59,852 nt of DNA from Asterionellopsis glacialis (taxonomy: Eukaryota > Bacillariophyta > Plagiogrammaphyceae > Rhaphoneidales > Asterionellopsidaceae): contig WKLE02002178.1 in NCBI GenBank assembly GCA_014885115.2, forward strand, positions 1-59,852, read 5' to 3'. How positions within the stretch are numbered: position 1 is the first letter of the stretch; every line of letters starts with the position of its first letter. The position numbers and the translations under genes are program-made. Below are positions 10,624 to 19,877 of the stretch, piece after piece. The notes beneath the pieces are model-generated. The model had not been told where the DNA came from, searched no databases, and saw only the letters and a program-made list of their open reading frames with translations.

Positions 10624-12444
10624 ATGACACCTGAAAAACAACAACGAAAGATAACAATAACAACAAGGACATTTCTTCGTGTGAAACGTCCAAGACATTT
10701 AGATCCACTCGCAACATTATGTTTAGATTTATCATCTCAACAACAGCAGCAGCAGACACAAGGGAAAAACAAACGGCATCGAAAGTCTGGACCAGAAAAT
10801 GATAAAACTGTGGAAGATTTGTCACAACTGATGCACCAGTCAACCTATGTGAGTGCAATGCAACAGCACAATCAAGCATCAAAAAATGATACTCCCCCCA
10901 AACCCCCATCATCATCTCCACCAAGTACATTAGTATGGAAACGTGTGAGTGATGCTTCGAAATCTAGTAATGCTACTAGTGCCTCTACGCATCACCTGAA
11001 CTCCAACAACCACAGCAATAAACGGATCCGATACGTCGATGCACGACTCGATACAGACAATGAGAATGACGCAAATGGTGTCATCACACCCAAACGACGT
11101 CGATTGGCACTTACCTTACTTCAACCAGAATCCTCCTCCTCTTCTTCTACATCTACACCTCCAACTCATAATTTGTCATTAGCAGGATCATCATCCTCAG
11201 TTGCGGATAAGAAGAAAAAGAAATCATTATCCTCACCTACCAAACAAAATGCTATATTAGATCCATTATCCAGATTAGTCGATGATAGTTTACAATCGGT
11301 TATAGCAGGTACGAAACAGATATGTGAGCATTTAGATTTCATCACGACAGATTCAAGATTAGAAGATATGACACAACAACAAAGTCAAAGTAAAAAATGG
11401 TTATGTTGGTCTACCAAACGTATGAAACATGGTGGTGGTACAATCCTTCATGCTGCAGCTTTATACAATGATCTATCCAGTACTACACGTATTTTATCCA
11501 TGGCAGCATCTTTTTCGCCCACGGCACAACCCAAAAGGAATAACAGCAGCAGCAGCAGCAGTAGTACCATTCTGGAAGTACTCTTGAAAGAAAAAGATAC
11601 AGATGGTCGTACGCCTTATAAAATTGCAAAAATAATCGGACATGATCGTATAATACAAGCATTAGATGCCTATGGTGCAATGGAGTATGAAAAGGAAGAA
11701 CTTGAAAAGCAGAAAAAGGAGGAAGAGGAAGGTGATTTCGTGTATGACGTATTTTGTCTTCAAGAAGAAGAGGAAATTATGGGAGGAGACAAACAACAGG
11801 ACCAGCATCCTCAAACTACCACCAATAATACTAATTATGCTACAACGGAAAGTACATGTACAGATATGGCAACCACAAAAATGGCAATATCTACAACCAA
11901 TCCAAAGGTTGTCAATGTTCCTGAAGTCGTGGAACTTCGTGGTGGTATTGGGTATTGGGATGAACATGGTGAACTCGTATTGGAAGCAGTGGGCGATGAG
12001 TATGATATGGACGACGACAATGACTCTACATTAGAGGATGATGATGTAGACTCAAATTGTGAAGATCATGATGGTAATGATTACCCAGACGAAGACGAAT
12101 TATTTGATGAAGATGACTGGGCAGAAGGCATCATTCGTAATGACGATGATTCATCGAATGATGATGGTGATGCAAATGAATATCGCCATCGACCTGTGTA
12201 TATGAATGGTGGTGATAGTAATTTAGCTATTCGTAACATAACTAATGTCATGGGAGGAGGAACAGGATTCGGTGGTACCGCAGCAACACATGGGGATGAC
12301 GACGAGGACGATAATGATTACTACAACAACATTGATACAGAATATGATTTATACGACAATGATGGACAACAGGGTAATCGAATGTATGCTTACGATCCTG
12401 AGTTTGATCACGGCGATGATGGTTACAACAGCTATGTAGAGTAA
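10624..12444 (+). CDS. Iwr1-like RNA polymerase II import factor with ankyrin-like insert
   Basis: Single exon, 606 residues. The N-terminus (TFLRVKRPRHLDPLATLCLD, about 13-32) matches the LRVKRKR-x-x-EP start of Iwr1/SLC7A6OS proteins. The C-terminal half carries the rest of the Iwr1 signature: FVYDVFCL near 371-378, GIGYWDEHGELVLE near 440-453, and the acidic block ending NDYPDEDE near 485-492. Iwr1 escorts assembled RNA polymerase II into the nucleus. Between the two halves lies an ankyrin-like stretch at about 268-345 (GGGTILHAAALYND, then DGRTPYKIAKIIGHDRIIQAL). Low-complexity Gln, Ser and Asp runs account for the length, about twice that of human SLC7A6OS. The Iwr1 call rests on two separated motifs in the right order. 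The ankyrin part is shorter than a textbook pair of repeats. Confidence 0.78.
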   Translation: MTPEKQQRKITITTRTFLRVKRPRHLDPLATLCLDLSSQQQQQQTQGKNKRHRKSGPENDKTVEDLSQLMHQSTYVSAMQQHNQASKNDTPPKPPSSSPPSTLVWKRVSDASKSSNATSASTHHLNSNNHSNKRIRYVDARLDTDNENDANGVITPKRRRLALTLLQPESSSSSSTSTPPTHNLSLAGSSSSVADKKKKKSLSSPTKQNAILDPLSRLVDDSLQSVIAGTKQICEHLDFITTDSRLEDMTQQQSQSKKWLCWSTKRMKHGGGTILHAAALYNDLSSTTRILSMAASFSPTAQPKRNNSSSSSSSTILEVLLKEKDTDGRTPYKIAKIIGHDRIIQALDAYGAMEYEKEELEKQKKEEEEGDFVYDVFCLQEEEEIMGGDKQQDQHPQTTTNNTNYATTESTCTDMATTKMAISTTNPKVVNVPEVVELRGGIGYWDEHGELVLEAVGDEYDMDDDNDSTLEDDDVDSNCEDHDGNDYPDEDELFDEDDWAEGIIRNDDDSSNDDGDANEYRHRPVYMNGGDSNLAIRNITNVMGGGTGFGGTAATHGDDDEDDNDYYNNIDTEYDLYDNDGQQGNRMYAYDPEFDHGDDGYNSYVE

Positions 12445-12659
12445 AGAAGATAGACAACTCGAATTGTGCTACACGTACATAGATTTTTGATGATAAATTA
12501 TGTAGAATTCAAAAGAAGAACGACAGTGAGAGATTGGCGTGAAAGTGAGCATTTGTGAGGAAAGACATGAAGGCATCTGACAAATCGGTCAGTCAAGTTC
12601 GTGATGGTACTTCATACTGTAATTAGAGACATTATTATTGTTCCCATTTAAAAGTTTAA

Positions 12660-14663
12660 CTATTTGTTTTTGGTTAATTTTTCATTGATGTTTTTCCATG
12701 CCTCGGGAAATATGTCATCGGGAATACCAATATAGTGCCGAAATGTGTTAGGAAGATGTGGATCCGTTGTTCCCGGTTTGTCAAGAAATAGAAATGCTTC
12801 TTTTGGTAAATCTTCCATCAATGTTTCATCCTTATCGTCTCCATCAAATTGGATCAAGGCAGCATAAAGAAAGTTTCCTTGACCGACACCAATTTCACCA
12901 CTTTTACTTCTTTTATATCGTAGAATCTCACATGGAAATAATTCATCGTTATCAAAATGAGTTTCAATGTATCTTGTTATATTATTCCGTTTCCTCCAGA
13001 CCTCATTACGAAAGATTCCACGGAAATATAATTCGACATTATCAGGGTATGGATTTTCCTCTTCTTCAAAGACAGTTTTAAGAGGTGTTTGCATGTCCGT
13101 ATTCAAATCATATGCAGATACGTACGCATCAGCACCATCAACTGGTTTCCAATTAGCAACATGCTCATTCCATGCACCTGCCCATTCTTGTCCATAATCT
13201 AACAAAATCTCTTCACCAGGCCAAATTTCACGTGTAGCAACTAATTCAAATGCCAAGACAGCAGTGGCTTTGAATTTGAATGCTGTAACGGGTTTTTCTA
13301 ACCATTCTGGTTCATGATTGGTGCGTTTTGTTGATCCCCATCGTAATTTCACATTGGGCCTTTCTGAACTATGGTTGATCAGCATATTGTTAGACCCGTA
13401 GGGACACAAAATCATAGTTGATTCGGGATGGCCCATACAATAATTTAATAAAAGTTGCTTTGTTTCAACAACACTCCTATTTTCAACAACAGGTTTATCG
13501 TTTTCATCAAATTCCACGGGGAACATATTTAATACATCACGATCTATAAGGTGGATAAGTGGCATAGGGGCAACGATTGAACCCTTTGGTAAAATTCGCT
13601 GTGCAAATGCACCACGTCCAGCTTGTGGTATTTTTGATTCACCCTCCGCCAAATGATCCAAACAAGTACCATTCTCTGCAAAATATTCACTGGTTCTCAT
13701 AGTTTTTCTACGTCGCATTTCTTTCAATCCAACCTCAAAGGCTTCATCTTTATCTTGCAAGTCGGGCATGGCACTCAATGTTCGTGATGGGAAGTCGTTA
13801 CGAATACCTTCAATCACTACATCATCCCAAAGTTCTGTTAAAATATGTTGAGGTATTGTATTCCTGTGCTTGGCATCTAGTTGCTTGTATGCATTCATAA
13901 TCTTTTGTGATGTACGTTGATCACCATTCAAGGGGATATTCCCTAACTTTGGTCTTGATTCAAACCAACTTTGTCCATAATTGACAAATAGTTCTTGTCC
14001 AGCCTCAACGAATGATTGGGCCCATGCGATACGATTGTGATACATAGTGGAAGCACCTGCTCCTGGATCTTTCGATCGATGTAATCCACCCGGTGGGTCC
14101 AATCCAAGCTGTGTGGCTTCGTCTGCATTAATCATATCCAAAAAGCAATTGGCAGCTGCCCCAAATCCTGGACTTGCACCATTCACCTCGTCGAAACCCT
14201 CATGGTCCATCCACAACGATGTTGAATCCCATGTATATTCATCCCATAAAAATTGAAAGTTACCATAACCTACATGTAATACGATATCAACAATGGGTAT
14301 CACAACATCACCACGTGGTAAAAATTGTTCATCTTTTTTAAAATCACGTCCAGCAAATATACCATATCCAGCTCCTGGTATAGTGGATTTTGCAAACCAT
14401 ACACCGCATTCAGATACAGGGAGTGGTGGTAGTGCGTCATTATTTTCAATATTAGTACCATCGTCATTCCTGCACGTCTCGTCTCCCTCATTACAAATAT
14501 TTTCTGTTGTTGGTGATGCTTTGGGTTTGGTATTGACTTTCCCCTCTTCTACGAGTGTAGTTCGTTTCTTTTGTTGTTCAGCAACTACATTATTATGATT
14601 TACAGTTAGCCCCCCAAATGCAAGAGTTACTAGAACCTTTGCTGATCTTGATGAGATGGACAT
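12660..14663 (-). CDS. tandem SET-domain protein with signal peptide
   Basis: Single exon, 667 residues. The N-terminus is hydrophobic after a short basic start (about 1-28), so it may enter the secretory route or an organelle. Two SET-like domains follow. The first spans about 87-234 (GVWFAKSTIPGAGYGIFAGRDFKKDE ... ELFVNYGQSWF in pieces). The second spans about 342-494 (GRGAFAQRILPKGS ... LINHSSERPNVKLRW ... EEILLDYGQEW). SET domains methylate lysines using S-adenosylmethionine. The second keeps the NHS and DYG elements. In the first, the matching place reads ANCFLDMINA without the Asn-His pair, so it may be inactive. A further conserved-looking region of about 150 residues ends the protein. 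With a signal peptide, a histone substrate is unlikely. Substrate unknown. Confidence 0.8.
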   Translation of the reverse strand: MSISSRSAKVLVTLAFGGLTVNHNNVVAEQQKKRTTLVEEGKVNTKPKASPTTENICNEGDETCRNDDGTNIENNDALPPLPVSECGVWFAKSTIPGAGYGIFAGRDFKKDEQFLPRGDVVIPIVDIVLHVGYGNFQFLWDEYTWDSTSLWMDHEGFDEVNGASPGFGAAANCFLDMINADEATQLGLDPPGGLHRSKDPGAGASTMYHNRIAWAQSFVEAGQELFVNYGQSWFESRPKLGNIPLNGDQRTSQKIMNAYKQLDAKHRNTIPQHILTELWDDVVIEGIRNDFPSRTLSAMPDLQDKDEAFEVGLKEMRRRKTMRTSEYFAENGTCLDHLAEGESKIPQAGRGAFAQRILPKGSIVAPMPLIHLIDRDVLNMFPVEFDENDKPVVENRSVVETKQLLLNYCMGHPESTMILCPYGSNNMLINHSSERPNVKLRWGSTKRTNHEPEWLEKPVTAFKFKATAVLAFELVATREIWPGEEILLDYGQEWAGAWNEHVANWKPVDGADAYVSAYDLNTDMQTPLKTVFEEEENPYPDNVELYFRGIFRNEVWRKRNNITRYIETHFDNDELFPCEILRYKRSKSGEIGVGQGNFLYAALIQFDGDDKDETLMEDLPKEAFLFLDKPGTTDPHLPNTFRHYIGIPDDIFPEAWKNINEKLTKNK

Positions 14664-15586
14664 GATTATAATTTATGCTTTGAGACTAAGCGAATTTTGA
14701 TGTGCACTTGAATGATCCGAAGATAGACAAAAACGGTAATGCTTGTATTTCTCGATTCGAAATTTATAAAGTAGATTCTTTGGTCTCTTTTCTCTTCTTG
14801 TCTTCATACGGGAGAGAGGATGACAGCAGCAACACAAGATCAGGAACAAGGTATGGTGGTGTTCTCGTACCCAACAAGAGTGCAACAGTCAAACTACTTG
14901 TCATTTTTTTTATTCACAACAAAAAATCAAGTAGAGGCGGAAAGAATCTTTCGAGCCGTTGCTTATCTCGTTCAGTTCTGTTTTTGTATTGTCTTTGGAC
15001 TCTCTTAGGACGAACTACTAATTAACAATTATTACATACTGTACATACAAGGTATGGTAGTACTATGGGAAAATAGTACACAGGACACACGTGGTAAAAA
15101 ATATTTGAATTTCCTGTTTGAATGCACCAGTAGTAATAAAGGAATCAATGAAGTTTAACCGCAATTAGAAATTTAACTAAGCAATGGTACAGAAAATTTA
15201 GATTTTTATATAAAGTACATTTATACAATATATTCCTTCCTTCCGGTTTATTTCCAGCATCCGGATGATACAAAATAATGAAGATGGGTGATATATAATG
15301 CTGTGTTTCATCCAAATGTTAGAGCGAAGGCCAGACAGTGAATGAGTCACTTGTCCTATTTTTTATTTTTTTGGTGTTGACTTGAAAAATTTCAAACATG
15401 TATTTATTTCTGGGTTGGCTCATCAGAGAGTGCCAATGGGCGGGTCAGTTGTTGTGTCTCATCGCTCATCTTTTTCATCTTTAGTGTTCTGCCATCGGTC
15501 TCACCGCTATCGGAAGCTCTCTTCAGTAGAAACGAAGTCATACGTTCGATGGATAACTCGACTTTAATGAGCGAGAGTAAAAAGGC
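14664..15586. other. divergent intergenic region
   Basis: Between the SET gene (-) and the deacetylase gene (+), so it should hold both promoters. Small ORFs at 14702-15025 and 15382-15567 have no recognisable domain. No RNA gene or clear repeat seen. Confidence 0.5.
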
Positions 15587-17357
15587 ATGAACATATCAAT
15601 ATTAGCGTTAGTGATGATGGTAATGATTCTTCAAATTGTTCGTGGACAACAACTGTCATCTTTCTGGTTCAATTCACTTTTAATATGCCAGCCTACAAAT
15701 GTAGCTGCAACTGCAGCTCCTTGTAGTTGTACTGTTACTCCAATTTCATTTATCACGTCACGACCAAGATCAATAACGGTGCGGCATAAGAACACCGTAC
15801 TGGCAGCAATTCAAAAAAGATACACCACTGTAAGGACAATGGCAACGAACCGCAGTAATGTCCATACCATTACATTTTCTCAACAGGCAAAAATACGAAA
15901 ATCTTCTACACGAAATTATTCTAAAAAATCTATATTGTCGACGACTACAACAGCCATGTATAGCAGCAGTACCACAATAGACGATACTTCAATTGGCGAG
16001 AGTCATGATCACGATGAATCACCATTATCTAATACGATTCATCCGAAACCTAAGTCATCACAATTATTGTATGATCCCTCCAAACCCTACTTTCCAATAT
16101 ATTACAATGATGTATACGAAGTTATTCTACCAAAAGGTCATCGATTTCCAATGGAAAAATATCGTAAAGTACGAAAACAAATTCAACAATTGATTGTCCA
16201 ATTGGAAGAAGAGGAAGGAAAAGAGGACGAAGAAAATGTGATTGTAAATGAATTTCGCATATCTCCATTGGCAACAGTAGAACAACTTACAACGACTCAT
16301 AGTTCAGAATATGTGAATCGTTTCCTTACAGGTGATCAAACTGAATCTGAACAACGCAATGTTGGTTTTCCATGGAGTCCAAGTGGTGTGAATCGTGCAC
16401 TAAGTTCTGTTGGTGGGACCGTTGCAGCTGCCCTAGCTGTATGTGATGCACTAGTCGTACGGCAAGGGGAACAGCGAAAACAGAAAGAAGAAAGTACAAC
16501 TATTCAACATACAGCAGTAAAGGATGATGGAGGAGATGGCAACAAAATTCTGACGAATGCGCAACATCAGCAGCACCACCAACAACAAATACAACAACGG
16601 GAGGAATTACCTATTTGGTCAGCACATGTAGCAGGTGGGACACACCATGCATTTTATGATTATGGTGAAGGATTTTGTGTGTTTTCAGATATTGCTGTTG
16701 CTGCCAATGTTATTTTACAAAAATATCCTACATTAATTCAACGAGTCCTCATTGTAGATTTAGATGTTCATCAAGGCAATGGTAATGCTGTATTATTCCA
16801 AGGACGTCAAGGTAAGGAAAAGGACAATAGGCAATGCAGTTATATTTATCATGTTCATGGGAATATCTACATTGTGATATTTTTTAGTACAGGGACTGAC
16901 GGCTCTCTAACATTCTGAATTTTTTATTCTCCCACCCTTCTTAGATGTTTCAACATTTTCCATGCATTGCAGTGCGAACTACTTTTCTCCAAAAGAAGAA
17001 TCGGATTTGGATGTAGAATTACCTGTTGATTGTACAGATGAAACATACCTGGTAACACTACGACATTGGTTGAATCGAATTAACAAGGAAGCTGGTAACT
17101 TTGATATAATATTTTTCCAAGCAGGTGTAGACATATTGGAAGAAGACCGATTAGGACGGTTTAATTTATCTCATGAAGGTATTGCAAAACGCAATGAACT
17201 TGTTTTTGACTTTGCTGCCAAACAACAAAAGGTACCACTAGTTATAACCATGGGAGGTGGATACCCGAAGAATGGTACAGATTGGAAACCTATCATTGAT
17301 GCTCACGCCAATGTCTACTATCAAGCATATCAATACTTATCCCAATTTAATCATTGA
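15587..17357 (+). CDS. histone deacetylase family protein, class IV (HDAC11-like)
   Basis: Two exons, 15587-16811 and 16945-17357 (donor AAG|GTAAGG, acceptor TTCTTAG), 545 residues. The family removes acetyl groups from lysines with a Zn2+ centre. Visible motifs: substrate-channel and active-site GGTHHAFYDYGEGFCVFSD (from 350; H353, H354), metal ligands in DLDVHQGNGNA (D391, D393, H395), MHCSANYFSP just after the splice junction, and the C-terminal ITMGGGY. The GFC-x-x-S/A-DI arrangement resembles HDAC11-type and related bacterial proteins. About 170 N-terminal residues precede the catalytic domain: a hydrophobic start, then an Arg/Thr/Ser-rich stretch resembling an organelle presequence. A Gln/His-rich insert (about 320-340) precedes the GGTHH motif. 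A start further in, at the Met near 15957, is possible. Confidence 0.88.
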
Positions 17358-17952
17358 AAACAGCATACCTTATTTTAAAAAAAGTATCAATGAAAATGAA
17401 GTTTTTGCTTTTCTTTAGTTAAAAAAAAAGTAGTTAGAGAGAAGAAAAAGGAGTCGAATTATGACATGCCAGTCATAACTTATGTCTGTTTTGTCGATGA
17501 TGAAATCGAAAAAAAAACGCTAACTCTAACCTACCGACAGAATATGTCAGTCCACATACGTACCGGTATGAACTAGTACTACGTTGGATTTGTACTATGT
17601 AGGATTATACCAGGTACCGTAATTACTGTACCTAAAGGTACACAATCGAGCATGTCTTTGGCGAATCACATCCGGCGGTCCGGCGGAGGGAGATCCAAAA
17701 AAAGAACAAAAGGTACGAACAGTATGCCCACGAAAAGAACAAAAGATTTGTCGACGACATCCGTACAAAGTAGAGAACGCACACAAATTCGTCCGGTCGA
17801 CTCAGACTGCATTGAAAATATAAAGTGCATAGGCCCTAACACTCAACCTGTATCACTGCTGTACCGGGTATCACAGATAGCCTGTTCGCAGCTGTCAACT
17901 TTATTTTGAAATTGCATCGACCATCTCTCATGTAAATTCGCAATTGTTGAAA
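17358..17952. other. intergenic, upstream of RING copy A
   Basis: An 85-codon ORF at 17652-17909 (+) starts with ATG and is Arg/Lys-rich, but has no recognisable domain; I do not call it. TACCAGGTACC at 17608-17618 is an instance of the recurrent spacer palindrome. From 17876 the sequence is homologous to the region upstream of RING copy B (from 19878). Confidence 0.5.
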
Positions 17953-18876
17953 ATGCAAAAGGCTTTACGATTACTCTTCACGGCGTATGGCAACAAGAAA
18001 GTGTATGGAGACACTTCCGAGGACGAAGATCAAGATTTTGATAATTCAAATGATAACATGATGATTGTAAGTAACTTCTGGTCATATACAAAAAGTGTAG
18101 CGTTTCGAAATTCAGTCGATGCTATGATATCATGCACTCGTTTTTCTCACTTTTTTTGGCCGGGTTTGCCTTGTCTACTCTTTCACATCCTTCCTGAAAA
18201 CACTCAAAAAGGGTGCAATAATTGGATTTGTAATACTTGTTTTCTTAGTGGTAACTCCGCAAATCATGAAAAGGTTTGGATGCCTCCCACAAGTGCAACG
18301 AAGGGTACGTGCTAGTAGGCATGCTGATGCAGAACCTATAAATATTGAAGAACGACAAAAGATGATTGATGCTTGTTTAGTTTCAAAGGTACGCACTCCT
18401 TTTTCCAAAATGTGATGCATATTTTCTTTGTTTTTGTTTATTTTCCGCTAATTTTGTCTTCGCCTTTGAATTGCCTCCTTTGACCCTTGTAAAAGGTTTG
18501 TAACAATAAAGGCGCAACAAGCGAAGATGCATTAAGTGACACCGTGATTACCGTGAAAACTATCGAAACATCTGATAACGGTGTTGGCAATGACGATGAT
18601 GATGACGACCGTGATGGCTATCCACAGTGTCTAGAAAAGCACCAACCGCAAACTGGTAATGATACGTCCCTCGACGATCAAAGTGGAATACACGATACTG
18701 ATGATACATGCAATATTTGCTTAGAACCCTTTACAGAGAATGATGAAATAACAACCTCGATCGTTTCTAAATGTTCACATGGCTTTCATCGTCAATGTAT
18801 TACAGATTGGCTAATGAAGCATAATGAGTGTCCCTGTTGTCGTGGGACGTTCATAGAAAAACTACTTGATGTTTAA
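17953..18876 (+). CDS. TM / RING-H2 finger protein, copy A (putative E3 ubiquitin ligase)
   Basis: Three exons, 17953-18066, 18212-18388 and 18496-18876, all phase 0, giving 223 residues. Exon 1 encodes a short, later acidic N-terminus. Exon 2 starts with the only membrane segment (about 39-54, GAIIGFVILVFLVVTP). Exon 3 holds an Asp run and a C3H2C3 RING-H2 finger near the C-terminus (CNIC ... CSHGFHRQC ... CPCC). Such proteins usually act as membrane-anchored E3 ubiquitin ligases that recruit an E2 enzyme. The acceptor of intron 1 (AAAAAG|GG) is pyrimidine-poor close to the splice site, but it is supported by the matching position in copy B. Neighbour copy B shares all splice sites. Confidence 0.82.
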
Positions 18877-19003
18877 AATAGTATGTTTGTGTATATGTTT
18901 CTGTTACTGTTCATTTTGAAACATTCTGGTAGTGCAATAAGGCAAGTAACAAAATGAAACTTGACAAGGAGATGGTGAAAAGGGCTTTGTTTAGTTTTCA
19001 AAA

Positions 19004-19045
19004 TTAAGATGTATTCATTACTGATTTCTGGTCCAATTCTGCCAG
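19004..19045 (-). pseudogene. relic of the 3' end of the PrsW gene
   Basis: On the minus strand this reads LAELDQKSVMNTS followed by stop, against LAELDQQSVLNTS and stop at the end of the PrsW gene (stop at 20991). Only the tail was carried with the duplicated RING gene; homology stops near 19045. It shows that copy A was derived from the copy B locus. Confidence 0.8.
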
Positions 19046-19077
19046 CTTTTTACTTTTGGAAGAAATATCGATGCTAG

Positions 19078-19392
19078 ACTCTACACTTTTGGGGATTGAC
19101 ACCTGAACTGGTGGATTATTTCAAGGTGTTTGAGAAGAGAGTGGATGAAACAAGGTCTGCCGTATTATCTATGTTATCTGATGAGCTTTATGGAGACAAG
19201 ACACAGCTATGCAATGTGTGTAACTAATTCTGTGCCGTCATCAACAGAAGTATTATTTCATTAACTGATGAAGGCGCTTCCAATGAATCCAATTCAGTGT
19301 CGAAAGATCTTGTCTTGGTTGGGACTAATTTTAAAACATTGAATGAAGCTGAATGTATTGAAGGAACTCTCGTTATCCCTATTTTTGCTTAG
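19078..19392 (+). pseudogene. orphan coding-like fragment between the RING copies
   Basis: Two consecutive open segments in different frames look coding. One runs 19078-19227 (49 codons, with TPELVDYFKVFEKRVDETRS). The other starts near 19251 and ends at the stop at 19390-19392 (with TDEGASNESNSVSKDLVLVG). They could be joined by a very short intron (GT near 19217, CAG near 19248), unusually small for this window, or they are a frameshifted 3' gene fragment. There is no start codon, and stop codons lie directly upstream. I recognise no family. Confidence 0.35.
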
Positions 19393-19877
19393 TCATTTTC
19401 CGTTTATATTTTACACGTCGCCAAATAATATTATAAAAAAAATAATATCCATTTCTGTCACATATTAGGGAGGGATTTTTCTGATTCCCCTTCAGTAGCA
19501 GACCCCTGAGATAGGGTTCTCGTATGGGAGGTCGTAAATAATAACTGTACAGGTACCAGGTACTGTACCTGGTATTTACATTAGGATACCGACTAAACAG
19601 TGGAGAGAGATGGAAACTGTTATCATGCTCGTGCTTTCAACCTTGACTGTTAATTATTGGGCGAGTCTGACTGTCCTACTGTGGGGAAATCCAAAAAAAA
19701 AGAACAGAAGACATGTCACTATTTTGATATTTTCTAATTTCCCCACAAAAAGACTCTGACTGGTCTAAAAAATTAAACCGCCAAGGCCTTCTAAAACCCG
19801 AATTGTGTCTTACACATATTACTGTGATAGGCGGATAGCCTGTTCGCATCTATCAACGATATTTTTCGCCTTCCAGC
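19393..19877. other. spacer between the RING duplicates
   Basis: AT-rich sequence without a credible ORF. It contains the perfect palindrome at 19554-19574. From 19834 there is a local tandem repeat: a 25-base unit (GATAGCCTGTTCGCATCTAT...) at 19834-19858 recurs at 19878-19902, just where homology with copy A begins. Confidence 0.5.
19554..19574. repeat. perfect palindrome of the TACCAGGTA class
   Basis: TACCAGGTAC (19554-19563) and GTACCTGGTA (19565-19574) are exact reverse complements separated by a single T. It is the longest instance I found of a palindrome recurring in spacers of this window. Confidence 0.8.

Larger units (their letters stand above)
17876..19045 (+). repeat. tandem duplication, copy A
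   Basis: Direct repeat partner of 19878-21031. It covers a short upstream stretch, the whole three-exon RING gene, its 3' flank, and the last 14 codons (stop included) of the convergent PrsW gene. Divergence is uneven. Exon 1 and exon 2 differ at many residues. The end of exon 2, intron 2, exon 3 and the 3' flank are almost identical. Confidence 0.85.

Noticed and set aside
11662..12457. several minus-strand ORFs under the Iwr1-like gene
   Set aside because: They are antisense to Asp/Glu/Gln-rich codon runs, which give long open His/Ile/Ser frames on the other strand.
17652..17909. 85-codon ATG ORF upstream of RING copy A
   Set aside because: Basic and low in structure, no domain, ends inside the duplicated block, and no counterpart is seen before copy B.
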